Shown here: positions 63,937 through 64,000 of the stretch, one piece after another | How the letters are laid out: every line of letters begins with the position of its first letter | How positions within the stretch are numbered: position 1 is the stretch's first letter | Assembly (NCBI RefSeq): GCF_900114115.1 | Contig: NZ_FORX01000001.1 | Location: 407,071 to 471,070, forward strand | Origin: Desulfomicrobium apsheronum | Lineage (GTDB): Bacteria > Desulfobacterota > Desulfovibrionia > Desulfovibrionales > Desulfomicrobiaceae | Direction of reading: 5' to 3' | DNA: 64,000 nt | Notes under the pieces: model-generated | Seen by the model: the letters and a program-made list of their open reading frames with translations, nothing else | Database searches by the model: none | Told to the model about the DNA's origin: nothing | Made by a program: the position numbers and the translations under genes

Positions 63937-64000
63937 CGTTTCCTCTTGCCGGAAGGCTAAAGGATCTTTGACAAATAAATAGCGAGTTGGAGCAAATAGA

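Overview
The window looks like chromosomal DNA from a sulfate-reducing deltaproteobacterium of the order Desulfovibrionales (Desulfomicrobium-like). This is an inference. It rests on the generally GC-rich coding sequence, a tungstate transporter (tupABC) with a TunR-type regulator nearby (an integrase-fold protein fused to Mop/TOBE domains, known from sulfate reducers), a CobD-CobQ fusion and a molybdopterin oxidoreductase. Gene density is high, most genes start with clear Shine-Dalgarno sites, and many overlap by 1-8 bases.

Layout. 1-7.3 kb: tungstate uptake (tupA-terminator-tupB-tupC), an unknown gene, Hsp20, a Lon-like protease and trxB. 7.4-11.5 kb: two identical tRNA-Asn genes in direct orientation, bracketing a lipoprotein, a radical SAM protein, tunR and a repeat-rich spacer. 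11.5-18.8 kb: a degenerate GGDEF-TPR protein, then a tightly coupled operon (metallo-hydrolase, a 75-codon gene with an in-frame UGA and a SECIS-like hairpin, flavodoxin-fold protein, ComF-like protein, hybrid histidine kinase). 18.9-25.7 kb: housekeeping genes rplU-rpmA-obgE-proB, thiN, an Xaa-Pro peptidase and a PHP phosphatase. 25.8-40.8 kb: two complete minor-pilin/PilY1 loci on the minus strand, one AT-rich and one GC-rich, with different gene order and separated by an intact IS3-family element (TSD AAC) plus insertion-sequence debris. 40.9-46.4 kb: a small Cys-pair protein, a sigma-54 activator with a pseudo-receiver, a LEA14-like lipoprotein, periplasmic MsrA and an ADP-forming acyl-CoA synthetase. 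47-55.7 kb: gdhA, a four-gene Anbu (ancestral proteasome) operon and a divergent receiver/PEP-synthase-like hybrid. 55.6-63.5 kb: argP-argO, an AlaX-type editing protein, cobD-cobQ fusion, molybdopterin oxidoreductase and gluQ. 63.6-64 kb: an orphan 5S rRNA gene followed by what look like tandem rRNA-operon promoters.

How the parts connect. TupABC imports tungstate, TunR senses oxyanion through its Mop domains, and the molybdopterin enzyme at 60-62 kb is a possible consumer of Mo or W. The pilin loci should build two alternative type IV pilus tip complexes. The sigma-54 activator is transcribed divergently from the second locus, separated from it only by the small 62-residue gene. The ATP-grasp, alpha-E, Anbu and transglutaminase genes form a predicted peptide ligation and cleavage system.

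The items most worth follow-up are the candidate small selenoprotein (14704-14931), a 175-bp palindromic repeat present in two equal-length copies whose arms differ by compensatory changes (10988-11162, 46513-46687), the integrase-derived TunR between duplicated tRNA genes, the twin pilin loci, and the Anbu operon with its receiver-PEP-binding neighbour. All assignments come from reading the sequence without database searches.
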